DNA from: Megaustenia siamemsis
Taxonomy: Eukaryota; Mollusca; Gastropoda; Stylommatophora; Ariophantidae
Assembly (NCBI GenBank): GCA_032433765.1
Contig: JAVIAB010000124.1
Coordinates: 94,391,345 to 94,455,344 of the forward strand
Length of the DNA stretch: 64,000 nucleotides
Direction of reading: 5' to 3'
Shown here: piece by piece, positions 43,833 through 55,514 of the stretch
Layout: each line of letters starts with the position of its first letter
Position numbering within the stretch: the first letter of the stretch is position 1
Translations under genes and position numbers: made by a program
Notes under the pieces: generated by a model
The model's input: the letters and a program-made list of their open reading frames with translations, nothing else
Databases searched by the model: none
Told to the model about the DNA's origin: nothing

Positions 43833-44829
43833 CTGCAATATCAATATTTATTGTCAATCAAATTGATACGCATTTCATACAATGCAAGAAATAACGCTAA
43901 TAATGAAGCGCAGCTGTTTAGAATAGTGTATTGTAATATTAATAGTAGAATAATATTAATGGGGAATAGAAATTGTTCAATATTGACTTTTAATTTATGG
44001 TCAAAATGGCATATATTTGTTATCTACAATTCTAAAATGTAATGAAAAACGTTTCATATTCCCATTATTTATGTGTGGAAACAATAGTAATGCAATAGTG
44101 TAATATGTGTGCTTGACTAACAGGGGACTAGAGATGCAAATAAGTACAAGACAGTGAAGATCTCCAATGTTAGTTAGGCTGATATCTGCGTTATGGAATC
44201 AACGGGTTGATATCGAGTTGATGAGTATTTAATAAACAAAAATGTCTAGCGTACAATCCAGACAATATCTTCAGACAATCTTAACTTTGTCACTAGTGTC
44301 ATATTTTCTAAAATAGGTATTATTTTATGAATAACTGCACTTTGTGCAAACTCATAGGTAATTAGTCTACCTCAGCGGTCAATGAAGGTTACCCAAAAAT
44401 AACACATGTTGCAATTCAAGTGAATATTTGTATTCATTGTTCTTCTTGCGTTTGGTTTTCTGATTTATCCGTGTTTACATTGAAATCCCATCTAGTAAAA
44501 CTCTAGTAAATGAGACTAATAACAAGTCTAGTAAAATTGTAATGACAATAATAACAACCAATAAAACGCACTTTCTAATATCTCTGTCTCATCCACAATC
44601 AGACATATTTGTCGGATACCATTTACTTACAGCAATCTTATGTATAGTAACAATTTATTGTGTTATATTTCTTCTAGATGTAGCACACAATATATTTGAA
44701 TCTGCTCCTATCAAAATGCATATGTCGTTAGTGTTTGTGGTCACTTAAAAAAAAATACATGCGCGAATTTTGCTCGTGTTTACACATGCCATCTCCTGCA
44801 TTAAATGTCTGTAAATAATGAACTAATAA
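43833..44829. other. Intron 2 sequence of GPCR copy 2, unrecognised
   Basis: No repeat family or exon recognised. Confidence 0.4.
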
Positions 44830-45175
44830 CTATTTAAAGTTCTCCACCAGGGGCAGACATTTCAAATTTGTAATGTTTCGATGTTTATAATAACAAGTCA
44901 GTAACTGTGTCGATCTTGAATAATCATTCTGCATTGTGTCCATGAGGGCGTGCAGAATGTCAGCCTGGTCCATTGCTCGTCCGCCATTCACGGCAGTCTC
45001 ACATCGGAGTCTACAGGGACGACGATGAAAAACGTATTTGACTTGTTTTATAGTGACCTCTACTACTGCCTTCGTGCCCAGCCTTCTTCGATGTTCCTGA
45101 GAATATTCATCGAATGTCTCATAAAGCACACTTCCATAAAAGATCGTGTTTCTAATCAGAGCATTACTATAGTTA
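44830..45175 (-). other. Open frame of unknown origin beside the 36-bp array
   Basis: About 115 residues open on the minus strand (FDHGSNYSNALIRNTIFYG, YSQEHRRRLGTKAVVEV, RPCRLRCETAVNGGRAMDQA), entering from the array without its own start and ending at 44830. Composition is gene-like and less AT-rich than the surroundings. A second minus frame (47920-47705) lies across the array. They could be two halves of one disrupted ORF; no family recognised. Confidence 0.3.
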
Positions 45176-47545
45176 CTTCCATGATCAAACAACTAGTAGT
45201 TACTTCCATGATCTCCATGATCAAACTACTGGTAGTTACTTCCATGATCTCCATGATCAAACTACTGGTAGTTACTTCCATGATCAAACTACTGGTAGTT
45301 ACTTCCATGATCTCCATGATCAAACTACTGGTAGTTACTTCCATGATCTCCATGATCAAACTACTGGTAGTTACTTCCATGATCTCCATGATCAAACTAC
45401 TGGTAGTTACTTCCATGATCTCCATGATTAAACTACTTGTAGTTACTTCCATGATCTCCATGATCAAACTACTGGTAGTTACTTCCATGATCTCCATGAT
45501 CAAACTACTGGTAGTTACTTCCATGATCTCCATGATCAAACTACTGGTAGTTACTTTCATGATCTCCATGATCAAACTACTGGTAATTACTTCCATTATC
45601 TCCTTGATCAAACTACTTGTAGTTACTTCCATGATCAAACTACTGGTAGTTACTTCCATGATCTCTATGATCAAACTACTGGTAGTTACTTCCATGATCA
45701 AACTACTAGTAGTTACTTCCATGATCTCCATGATCAAACTACTGGTAGTTACTTACATGATCTCCATGATCAAACTACCGGTAGTTACTTCCATGATCTC
45801 CATGATCAAACTACTGGTAGTTACTTCCATGATCTCCATGATCAAACTACTGGTAGTTACTTCCATGATCTCCATGATCAAACTACTGGTAGTTACTTCC
45901 ATGATCTCCATGATCAAACTACTTGTAGTTACTTCCATGATCTCCATGATCAAACTACTGGTAGTTACTTCCATGATCTCCATGATCAAACTACTGGTAG
46001 TTACTTCCATGATCTCCATGATCAAACTACTGGTAGTTACTTTCATGATCTCCATGATCAAACTACTGGTAATTACTTCCATTATCTCCTTGATCAAACT
46101 ACTGGTAGTTACTTCCATGATCTCCATGATCAAACTACTGGTAGTTACTTCCATGATCAAACTACTGGTAGTTACTTCCATGATCTCCATGATCAAACTA
46201 CTGGTAGTTACTTCCATGATCTCCATGATCAAACTACTGGTAGTTACTTCCATGATCTCCATGATCAAACTACTGGTAGTTACTTCCATGATCTCCATGA
46301 TCAAACTACTTGTAGTACTTCCATGATCTCCATGATCAAACTACTGGTAGTTACTTCCATGATCTCCATGATCAAACTACTGGTAGTTACTTCCATGATC
46401 TCCATGATCAAACTACTGGTAGTTACTTCCATGATCTCCATGATCAAACTACTTGTAGTTACTTCCATGATCTCCATGATCAAACTACTGGTAGTTACTT
46501 CCATGATCTCCATGATCAAACTACTTGTAGTTACTTCCATGATCTCCATGATCAAACTACTGGTAGTTACTTTCATGATCTCCATGATCAAACTACTGGT
46601 AATTACTTCCATTATCTCCTTGATCAAACTACTTGTAGTTACTTCCATGATCAAACTACTGGTAGTTACTTCCATGATCTCTATGATCAAACTACTGGTA
46701 GTTACTTCCATGATCAAACTACTAGTAGTTACTTCCATGATCTCCATGATCAAACTACTGGTAGTTACTTCCATGATCTCCATGATCAAACTACCGGTAG
46801 TTACTTCCATGATCTCCATGATCAAACTACTGGTAGTTACTTCCATGATCTCCATGATCAAACTACTGGTAGTTACTTCCATGATCTCCATGATCAAACT
46901 ACTGGTAGTTACTTCCATGATCTCCATGATCAAACTACTTGTAGTTACTTCCATGATCTCCATGATCAAACTACTGGTAGTTACTTCCATGATCTCCATG
47001 ATCAAACTACTGGTAGTTACTTCCATGATCTCCATGATCAAACTACTGGTAGTTACTTTCATGATCTCCATGATCAAACTACTGGTAATTACTTCTATTA
47101 TCTCCTTGATCAAACTACTTGTAGTTACTTCCATGATCAAACTACTGGTAGTTACTTCCATGATCTCCATGATCAAACTACTGGTAGTTACTTCCATGAT
47201 CAAACTACTAGTAGTTACTTCCATGATCTCCATGATCAAACTACTGGTAGTTACTTCCATGATCTCCATGATCAAACTACCGGTAGTTACTTCCATGATC
47301 TCCATGATCAAACTACTGGTAGTTACTTCCATGATCTCCATGATCAAACTACTGGTAGTTACTTCCATGATCTCCATGATCAAACTACTGGTAGTTACTT
47401 TCACGATCTCCATGATCAAACTACTGGTAGTTACTTCCATGATCTCCATGATCAAACTACTGGTAGTTACTTTCACGATCTCCATGATCAAATTACTAGT
47501 AACTACTTCCATGATCTCCATGATCAAACTACCGGTAGTTACCGA
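45176..47545. repeat. 36-bp minisatellite with 27-bp variants and ~486-bp higher-order unit
   Basis: Monomer TAGTTACTTCCATGATCTCC + ATGATCAAACTACTGG, 36 bp; short units lack 9 bp (27 bp). Marker GGTAATTACTTC recurs near 45582, 46068, 46598 and 47084, giving spacings of 486, 530 and 486. A one-base deletion near 46314 explains part of the 530 spacing and splits the frames. Because all lengths are multiples of three, stop-free frames of over 400 codons exist on both strands (SMIKLLVVTSMI plus, MEVTTSSLIMEI minus). Confidence 0.95.
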
Positions 47546-48110
47546 GAACGCTCCGCTTTCCTCTTTAACTGGTATTCCTCTGACCTGGACAATGAAAGCC
47601 TATGGGTTCCATCTTTGTGCCGAACAAGGGACCCATCAGTGTCACGGACTGCCGAACAAGTGACCCATCAGTGTCAAGGACTGCCGAACAATGGACCCAT
47701 CATTTTAAATGACTGCTGAATCCTCAAATGAATTTTCATACAACAAGGCCAGCACATTTCCCTCCACGACTACATGGGTTTCTTGTTTGCATTCTGTGTT
47801 CAAAGTTATGGAAATCGACAAGGACGAATAGGACTCAGCTAGCATTAGTATCCATATTTCTACTGTTTTAATGCCCCCAAGTTGACAACTATTTATAAAA
47901 ATGTCCTCAACCCTCGTCATCCATGATCTTCCTCATTTAGGTCCTTTCTCCTGTCAATCTCGCTATAGTGGAATAAACACAAAGTTAATCGTACAAAAAT
48001 ATAAACATACAGCTAATAATAAAAAGAAACAAAATAAAAACAAAGCTAATCATTTAAAAAATATAAACACAAAGCTAATCATCTAAAAATATAAACATAA
48101 ACACACACAT
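47546..48110. other. Right flank of the 36-bp array
   Basis: Three imperfect ~30-bp repeats (GCCGAACAAGGGACCCATCA type) at 47620-47702, then a minus-strand open frame at 47920-47705 (QLGGIKTVEIWILMLAESY) of unknown identity, then A-rich sequence. Confidence 0.4.
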
Positions 48111-48390
48111 TTCCATCCCAGTTGCTAAAACTGTCTTATTATATGGCTGTAAAATAGAGAGAGGAACATAAGTCACAGTCATGAGTAGACAGACTTTCAT
48201 TCAAAATTTTTGCGCTGTATAAAAGGATGCAAGAGGCATGACAAAATTACTAACTTATAAATATGGGAAAGTACCAGGGAAAAGCCAAAATATACGCGGA
48301 GAAGACAAGTGGAAGACATTAGTAAACTTGAGAATGGTACAAGACAAAGGACTTAGAAAACGTATGCTTCACGGGTAGAAAAGTAGAATA
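48111..48390 (+). mobile_element. LINE family F fragment, heavily decayed
   Basis: TTATTATATGGCTGTAAAAT (VLLYGCK), AGACTTTCATTCAA, CTAACTTATAAATATGGGAA and GGAAGACATTAG blocks parallel the copy at 35430-35790, with deletions. Confidence 0.65.
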
Positions 48391-48764
48391 GACCATACCA
48401 AATACAATTAAAAGGAAGACACAATAAATAAATACACAAATAGAAAAAATAAATAAAAAGAAGATTACATTTTTCATTGAAAATGTACATACTAATAAAG
48501 ATCTCAGATGTATTACTGATAAGGAAAAAATACCACGAACAAAAACTCCAAAAAAATAGTTAGGATAAAGAACGGTTTGGTTGCATGCACCTGAAATCAT
48601 ATGATTGTACTGACATGCTCACAAGACAATAATAATTACTGAGTTAGTTTATTACTTGCCAATATTATTATCTCTGAAATACGATAAACATATAAACTTT
48701 ATGATTGACTATTCATCCCATACAAAACATTAACTAATGTACTAATCTCGAATTGGATTGAAAC

Positions 48765-48979
48765 CTTCAAAGGGGCCGTCACGCACAGACACCTCTCCAT
48801 GGTTTTCAAGGCGGTGATCCAACTGCTGATGCGGGTGAAGGTGACGTGTGGCCAACCACCTGTCAAAAACTGAAACTCCAAAGGATCAAACGGAGGGTCC
48901 ACTTCTACGAATCCTGGAGTCAGGCAAATATTTGCCCAGATCATTGGGACTAGACATCCCAGATCTGAGATCGCCAGAC
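48765..48979 (-). pseudogene. GPCR copy 2 exon 2 (TM2-TM3)
   Basis: Acceptor TTTCAG|GTCTGG, then LAISDLGCLVPMIWANICL, ERCLCVTAPLK. The modelled end AAG|GTTTCA is ambiguous, as in copy 1. Confidence 0.75.
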
Positions 48980-49049
48980 CTGAAATTTAAATTATAATTT
49001 CTAAATTTAAACAAACATTAATATATTTATATTACTGACTTACTTGTAT

Positions 49050-49051
<2 letters not shown>

Positions 49052-49113
<62 letters not shown>
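49052..49113. repeat. (TA)n microsatellite
   Basis: About 30 TA repeats in intron 1 of GPCR copy 2. Further TA runs lie at 49346-49386 and 49575-49600. Confidence 0.95.
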
Positions 49114-49116
<3 letters not shown>

Positions 49117-49119
49117 CGT

Positions 49120-49240
49120 GTGAAGAAAAATAGTGTCTAGTACACAGTACGGAAGTCTTTAGAAAGTATGACATTACAAGCCCGATATTTGAATTCCCAG
49201 GGAAGAGACACAGAGGAAGATCAATCAGGACGTTGAATAT
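49120..49240 (+). mobile_element. LINE family F fragment
   Basis: ACACAGTACGGAAGTC, ACAAGCCCGATATTTGAATT and CCCAGGGAAGAGACACAGAG parallel the WNPQGKRQRGRP region of the family. Confidence 0.6.
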
Positions 49241-49344
49241 ATCATAAGGAATAGTACATCGTGATCCATTAAATTGACTATGCAAACCTTAATAACACAT
49301 CAATGTTTATTTTCTATGGAAAGACATATATATTACAAATAAAC

Positions 49345-49382
<38 letters not shown>

Positions 49383-49392
49383 ATATAAACTA

Positions 49393-49575
49393 AAGGTTCC
49401 CTCCACGCTTTGCTAGTCTAATGGGGAATCTGTTGTGGGTGACCATACATATTTTTCTATGCCACAAATCTATGTAACCATTTTTAGTGGTTGGATGAAA
49501 CCCTTTGCCTTGTTAGTCCGAAAAAAAATGGTCAGGAAGCGAGCACACTAGCCACTCAGCCACCGAGGCTCCATT
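49393..49575 (-). mobile_element. SINE family 3 (tRNA-derived), internally deleted
   Basis: Minus-strand head GGAGCCTCGGTGGCTGAGTG, GCTAGTGTGCTCGCTTCCTG, then a shortened body. Flanked by TA repeats. Confidence 0.68.
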
Positions 49576-50075
49576 TATATATATATATATATATATATTT
49601 GTAAACGCGCGCATACATTATTTATTTCCTGACTCTTCCTAAGTTAGTACACGTTTTATTGGTGATTGCATGGAACTGTATTAAACCAATCAAAATCAAA
49701 ATGAGAAAAAAACTTGCACTAACCGTTTTTTTTTTTAAAGTTACAATAGTTTTGTTTTTTTTTTTAATCAGGAGTTTGAAAAAAAAAACGAGTACATAAA
49801 AATAATGAAACGGGCAATAACGACACAAATAATACGCAAATCCTAGAGGTCACTATCAGAGTAAACGGAAAGTCTACACAATGTTCATGTTTATACCGGT
49901 CTTAGACTTTTAGACTTGTTATAACAAGCAAATGAAAATACAAATCAAACGTTAAAAAAAAACAATCATCAAAAAAGCCCCATGTCTGCTGTGTAAAAAA
50001 AAACAACTGTATATCTTTTAAGCTCATTACTAATTCTCTTGTTGACTTAATAACAAAGTCTTTCAATTAAACTGT
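49576..50075. other. A/T-run-rich spacer, nothing recognised
   Basis: Several long A or T homopolymers. No supported gene. Confidence 0.4.
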
Positions 50076-50086
50076 ATAGTGTTTGT

Positions 50087-50423
50087 AGAATTGGATGGAA
50101 AGAAAAGAAAACAAAACAAACGATGAAGTTTTAAAACAACTGAAAATAAAAAGAGAACTACTAAATACAATTAAGACAAGACAAATACAATTTTTGGGTC
50201 ATGTTAAAAGACACACCAGCCTACTAAAAGTAATATTGGAAGGAAAAATACAAGGTAAAAGAGGCAGAGGCAGACCAAAACTAACATGGACGAGTAACAT
50301 CAAAAGATGGACAAGTCAATCTATGACAGCCTGCACCATCAACGCAAGAAACAGAGTAGAATGGCGATCCATGGTTGCCAACCTTCGTTGCGGAGAAGGC
50401 ACTCGATGATGATGATGATGATG
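50087..50423 (+). mobile_element. LINE family A 3' end, open frame intact
   Basis: MERKENKTNDEVLKQLKIKR, RQIQFLGHVKRHTSLLKVIL, KIQGKRGRGRPKLTWTSNIK and EWRSMVANLRCGEGTR, stop at 50409, (GAT)n. ATAGTGTTTGT at 50076-50086 and 50424-50434 is a perfect 11-bp target duplication. Lies within intron 1 of GPCR copy 2. Confidence 0.92.
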
Positions 50424-50609
50424 ATAGTGTTTGTCCATATTTCTCGCTATCTCTTATTCTCGCAAAGTCTTTGGTTGTAACTCTAAATTCTAGTTGTTCC
50501 CCTCTACAACAAGATCCACAATTAATGATTCTTTTTTATTTCTAATGTTTGCAATGAAGCTTATTTTTACTTTGTCCTATATTTGAACGTCCTTGTTGTT
50601 CTTATTAAT

Positions 50610-50735
50610 TGTCGATGGTATTCTCAACATTCTTCTGTAAAACTACATTTCTATTCTCACAAACGATCTTCTCTTCTGTTGTCAAGAATTCACTTCCTTG
50701 TGTCAAGACTGACTCTAAATAACATTTCAGAATCA
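50610..50735 (-). mobile_element. LINE family B fragment
   Basis: Minus strand has MILKCYLESVLTQGSEF and an NVVLQKNVENTI-like block corresponding to CYVEPVLTFGCESW..FYRRMLRVPW, with deletions. Confidence 0.65.
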
Positions 50736-51149
50736 TTTTCCTCAACTGCCAAAGACGTGTTTCGTAAAATCTATTCCCCATCTTTTTGCGATGGGGAATA
50801 GATAGGAAAAGATTTGCAGCTTTTGTCTGTTACATTCCGGTTGTAAAGTGTAAAACCCTCTGAAACAAAAGATTAGGATGTGCGAAAATAATTTAGCTGC
50901 ATGAAGTATACTGAACTCGAGCATATAAAAATAAGGACTTCAATATTGGGAATACAATTGTATGGTGCATAAACATCGATATCTATAAAGAAAGGGGAAA
51001 ATAAAATTAAAAACGTAATCTGTTTAAATATATATTTAGGAAAGAATGGTAAAAAAAAAAAACAATAAGAGGAAAACAACATATTAAATCTTCATACTAC
51101 AGGAGATAAAGAAATAACTTTTAAATAAAGTGTGAACTATTCTATACTT
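50736..51149. other. Unrecognised spacer
   Basis: Contains a short perfect hairpin (ATTCCCCATC...GATGGGGAAT) at 50772-50801. Nothing else recognised. Confidence 0.4.
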
Positions 51150-51480
51150 TCATGAAATCAGTTTCACTGCAGTCGGGGCATCAACATAACCGCCGTAATG
51201 TCCTCCCCAGCAACTCTCGAACAGACTGATTGTTCCGATACTTTTTCACTAAGTACTCCGTATCCACCATATTCATTTTCCACTTTGAGACTCCCCAGTC
51301 ACTCAATATATCCATCATTGTCCAACCAATTTTCCTCCTCTTCTCTTAAGGAATGAAGATCGTCCGAGTTTCCTATCGAAAATGGGTGTCTTTGTTGTTA
51401 ATGTTGGGGACGAAGTCGAACTCGGTGCACGCAAAACTATGTAGCACATGCGACGATTCTGGTTGAGTTCCATAGTATAG
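51150..51480 (-). mobile_element. RNase H-bearing LINE 3' fragment
   Basis: Plus-strand text CACTGCAGTCGGGGCATC, CAGACTGATTGTTCC, CTCAATATATCCATCATTG and TCTTAAGGAATGAAGATCG parallels 21168-21640 of the copy at 21199-22980. Confidence 0.65.
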
Positions 51481-52721
51481 AATGCACTTACAGTCGCATG
51501 ATACCTTCAAATAACAATAATAAAACAAACAAATAAACAGAAAAGATCACTGAGAATCAGCACTAATCCGTGATTCCTCTGAAGAAATCAGCGAACCAGC
51601 CGCCATATTCATCAGAAGTCCTACTTTTTGAACAAGACAACTGACGTTGTCTGGATACGTAACAATGCACAATGACTTGTTTAAAGTTATCTTGGAAGGG
51701 ACCAATAAAACAAAGTAAGGTAAGAGCAAAGAGAGATTGATGGATAATATTTGGACATACAATGCGAACTATGAAATCAAGAAAATGGTTTTGCTGGTTA
51801 TGGTAACCAAACGTAGATGCTGGGTGGAGACAAGATAACAATAACTCACTTTAGAGAAAAAGGGCAAATTAGTGTAGCTCTGACATATATAGTCTTACCA
51901 GTACTGTGGAGTCGCATACTTTAAATGCCACTAACTTTGAAGGTTCCCAAGTACAGAAGCTAAATTAGAGACAATTTTGTTCCGGAGTTTGAACGGTGCT
52001 TCCATTTTCGGTTTTTGCGTGCGTCGAAGCAACGAGGAAAGAGTGTCATTTGTAAATCAATTATGTTGTTATTTCTTCTATTATCTTAATGTGTTGTCAG
52101 CTCTCTTTATTTAATTAATTTTTTTTGCTTAAATGTTACCTGTTTCCTTGTAAAAAAAAACGTCTATCTGTTATCTGTAGCATCCAAGAGAAATAATCTG
52201 GAAGCAAATAAGTCTAAGATAAAGGTATTGGCGATTGATGGGAAAAAGGAACTTTTCGTGACGCATCAAAGCGTGTGGTGGTTCTGGTAAAGATAGAAAG
52301 TAAACGAACACATGAATAAGCAATAGTGATAGAGGCAGAAGAGAAAATTAAAGGCCGAAAGAACACCGAAAGTACGTATGTTTATGATAATGAACTTTCC
52401 TTCCCAACAGTAAATCTTTCCTTCCTCTCCATCAACAGCCCCTTCCATCAAGACTCCTCACTAAATCACACAGAGACATTTTTAAAATTTATTCTGTAGT
52501 ATTTATGCAACATGTTGACTGTTTTTATGAGTAATTTATTATTTAGGGCGTTTAATTGGTATATTTTTACCACATATTTAATGTATTTGCTGTTTTGAAA
52601 TCAAATTTGGTTTTGTTTAGTGATTCATTTACTTTCTATTATAGAATAATTCACAGTTTTAACAGACTGATAGAACGAATGACATTAGAAGTGCGATGCA
52701 TCACTGCATTGTAGTTCGTAC
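51481..52721. other. Intron 1 sequence of GPCR copy 2, unrecognised
   Basis: No convincing exon or repeat. Minus frames at 51547-51841 have no recognised family. Confidence 0.4.
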
Positions 52722-52983
52722 CTAAAAGACTAACGTTGACTGGATCCTTGAAGCCTTGTTTGACAAAACAAATGATGTTGAGAATGTTTGTCACTGTTCC
52801 AAATATGTCGACGGTTAGACACAGGCAGGTGTAGATAACCCATTTACTTATTGTTAGAGCATCATCACTTAACATCAAGTTTTCTGAAAGGTCGTCGCCG
52901 GAAGTTGACATGACCCACGAAGTTATACCATTTGTCGTGTTTCCTGGCATCTGCTTCACTGATGGTATTGTATCTGGAGACAT
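52722..52983 (-). pseudogene. GPCR copy 2 exon 1 (N terminus, TM1)
   Basis: ATG at 52983 (MSPDTIPSVKQMPGNTTNG), sequon NTT, TM1 KWVIYTCLCLTVDIFGTVTN, donor TTTTAG|GTACG at 52722/52721, phase 1. Same length (262 bp) as exon 1 of copy 1. Confidence 0.83.
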
Positions 52984-53904
52984 TTCTATTAAAAATACGC
53001 TAGTTTGTGTGTGAGACGTTTAGTGTCAATCTGCTTAACATGTATAATCCGATAAAAAAAAAAAACTCATGCCCTCTTCAAAATGATATAACTTAGAAAA
53101 CATTTAGTTTCAATTGCTGAAATTATTTCAGTAAACAGATTATTGCCATGAAGTTTTATTTTTTAAAATTCATTGGAAACAAACAAATGTTGTTTTTATT
53201 TTTTTTTACTTTTTGTGTTTGATTTATATGTGATATATAAAAGTAGAAACACGCAATGATACTAATGAAATAAAATATTTACAGTTTGGGCAAAAGTCAA
53301 AAGACAAGTTGCAGCTAAAAATAAACCCTTCAAATTATGCGGTGTTAAAACATACAAATCAGGCCCTCTCAAAGACACACACACGAAAGGTGCAAGTGTC
53401 TTACGCGAAGAAGAGAACTATTTGAAAAAAAGAACAGCTTGTGGTTTGTTCATTCTAAAGCAGCATTCAACCTGCTAGGCTCGTCTGATTCTGAATGTAA
53501 AGTATAACTCTAATGAAGTCTGCCGCGAAATAAATTTGCTGGCGAGTATGTCGACAACACATTTTCAAAAGAAGTCCTTTTCGGGACCATTCCAATCATC
53601 CAAAAGAGTTTACTTCAGTACTGAATATAACCATTTATCATTTGCTGGATATAAGGAACATTCACTATCATTTCTGCTTTCACTGTTAGCTCACTTTATT
53701 TATTCTAACATTGATAATTGTTTCATAGAAACACGTAGGCTACAAGACGTAACTAACGCATTTAATCCAGAACTACATGTATTTGTAACAATTTGTCCAA
53801 TTTTCATGATACGTCTATGGCCTATCAAAAGTCAAGAAATTTGACTTTTGTTAACTTTACTGTAAATTCTATTTTTTAAGGGCGTAGTAATTTCATAGAA
53901 AAAA
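52984..53904. other. Region upstream of GPCR copy 2
   Basis: AT-rich. A 97-codon plus frame at 53551-53844 has no recognisable family and is not called. No clear TATA/initiator pair could be placed. Confidence 0.4.
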
Positions 53905-54070
53905 AAACACATCACCCTAGTGTAAAATAAAGACAAGTGGAACAATATTAAAACAGGTAAATGATTTTAAGTATTTGGGAACTTTGTTAACCTCAGACGG
54001 AAGATGTAGAAAAGAGGTGAGATGCAGAATGGCTCAGACAAAAGCAGCTTTCCTACTAATAAGTAGTACC
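53905..54070 (+). mobile_element. LINE family B internal fragment
   Basis: AAATAAAGACAAGTGGAACA, KQVNDFKYLGTLLTSDGRC and RRVRCRMAQTKAAF-like frame; nearly the same sequence occurs at 59447-59590. Confidence 0.85.
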
Positions 54071-54130
54071 TAAACTGACAACAAATATGGCCAAATATAA
54101 CCAAAAATGTCCTTTTATATTCGTTTGCAA

Positions 54131-54165
54131 TTGTGATACCGGGGCCTTTGAATAACCATAACCAT
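54131..54165 (+). mobile_element. Cys-rich retroposon, extreme 3' end
   Basis: TTGTGATACCGGGGCCTTTG then AATAACCATAACC match the last ~35 bp of the family (compare 42118-42155 inverted). Confidence 0.5.
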
Positions 54166-55514
54166 GCATTTATGCCCCAGATTTGTCAAAATATGACTTT
54201 AACCCTAATTTACAGCAAGAAAAATATTTTTATAAGACCAATAGAAACAGCGTCAGAGCTTTCAGAAATACATCAAACATGTTGAAATTATCTTGAATTT
54301 CAAAAACACAAGTCAGGAAAAAATCGGACATGTCATAAAAATCTGAGCACTAAATATGGCATTTTGCCTTTTCAAAAATTATGTTAAAACTGTGATGGGT
54401 GTGCAGTGTACTAAACTTTTACTGTATTATATTGGGTTAAATAGGGAACTACTCTAAACTGATAATTATTTTATGAAATAAAAATGTAAGGAAATTAGTG
54501 AAACATAAAAAAGCAATATATCATTGTCAAAGCAATAAAATTATACGACATGTAGGATTTGTTCTCAAATAACAGCAAATTGGATATAATATTTCAACTA
54601 TCTTGAATTACAAATCTTATTTTCTTACATTTTATTTTGTAAATCTAACTGCTCGTTTTAGTGTCAGATTTAACGATACTTTATAATAAGTAAATTCCGG
54701 ATGATGTATAAGGGGCAGGTATAATCAGAACGGTATGTCAACATATAATACATCATATAGATCCCGTTGCAGGATGTTTGAACACATATTAAATAATTAT
54801 ACATATACTATTTGTTATTTTAGAAATTACGACTATTTTACGCTGCTTCCCAAACGTGTGTAATTTAATTTGAAAGCTGTGTTATATTTCTTGAATCAGT
54901 AACATTTTATAATTTTCTTGAAAAACTTGACTGTTAACCTAAAGAAGACATGAGATGAGTGATATTAATTGGAAATTACACTTATACACTTATCCCCTCT
55001 ACACTTATAAACAACCCAGATAATTATCTGATGTACTTTAATCATATCCTCCCTTCTATGTGAAACTATAACTGAACGTTGAGTTCTGTGATTCGTGTCA
55101 AATTCCATTTATGCTTTCAGCTACACTTTTCGGAATAATTTTAGTGGTTTTGAGATGGATATCTTAACGTATGAATGTAGATCCGATTTATGACCAAACA
55201 TATCTGACAACCCAAACATGGAAACATTTACGTAGCTTGAAAATTGTGGGTAAAGAATAGTTTCGTTTGATAATTAGTTTCTTTCACGCTGAAGACAGAA
55301 ATCACACTTCTCCTCGTTCGTGATTCACTACTACGTCTTGTAGGTCTTACTTTGTTTTAATCTCAAATGTGGACTCCCTCTATAATTTGTTTTCTTAGAC
55401 TAATATTGTCGGAAGTAAAATCGGCCTTTACTTACTTCAATGTGGTGAATTAGCATTTACGATCTTTACACATTACACTCAATCAGGAATATGCTTTTTA
55501 TAAATTAGTTTTTC
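54166..55514. other. AT-rich spacer, nothing recognised
   Basis: No supported feature on either strand. Confidence 0.4.

Larger units (their letters stand above)
43236..52983 (-). pseudogene. Gastropod chemosensory-receptor-like GPCR, copy 2, with in-frame stop
   Basis: Exons 52983-52722, 48979-48765 and 43832-43236 match copy 1 in order, phases and motifs (LAISD, GGWPHVTFTRISSW, ERC, NISIYY). The joined frame is 358 codons but contains TAA at 43538-43536, codon 99 of exon 3, in the loop between TM5 and TM6. The sequence after the stop stays in frame through TM6, TM7 and the natural stop at 43236. This points to a young nonsense allele or pseudogene, or a sequencing error. A product would lack TM6-TM7. 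Intron 2 is 4.9 kb and holds a 2.4-kb minisatellite. Confidence 0.82.

Noticed and set aside
45176..47663. Plus and minus frames of more than 400 codons
   Set aside because: Pure translations of the 36-bp minisatellite; both strands are equally open and there is no start context or non-repeat domain.
53551..53844. 97-codon plus-strand ORF upstream of GPCR copy 2
   Set aside because: No recognisable domain, biased AT-rich composition and no splice or family evidence.
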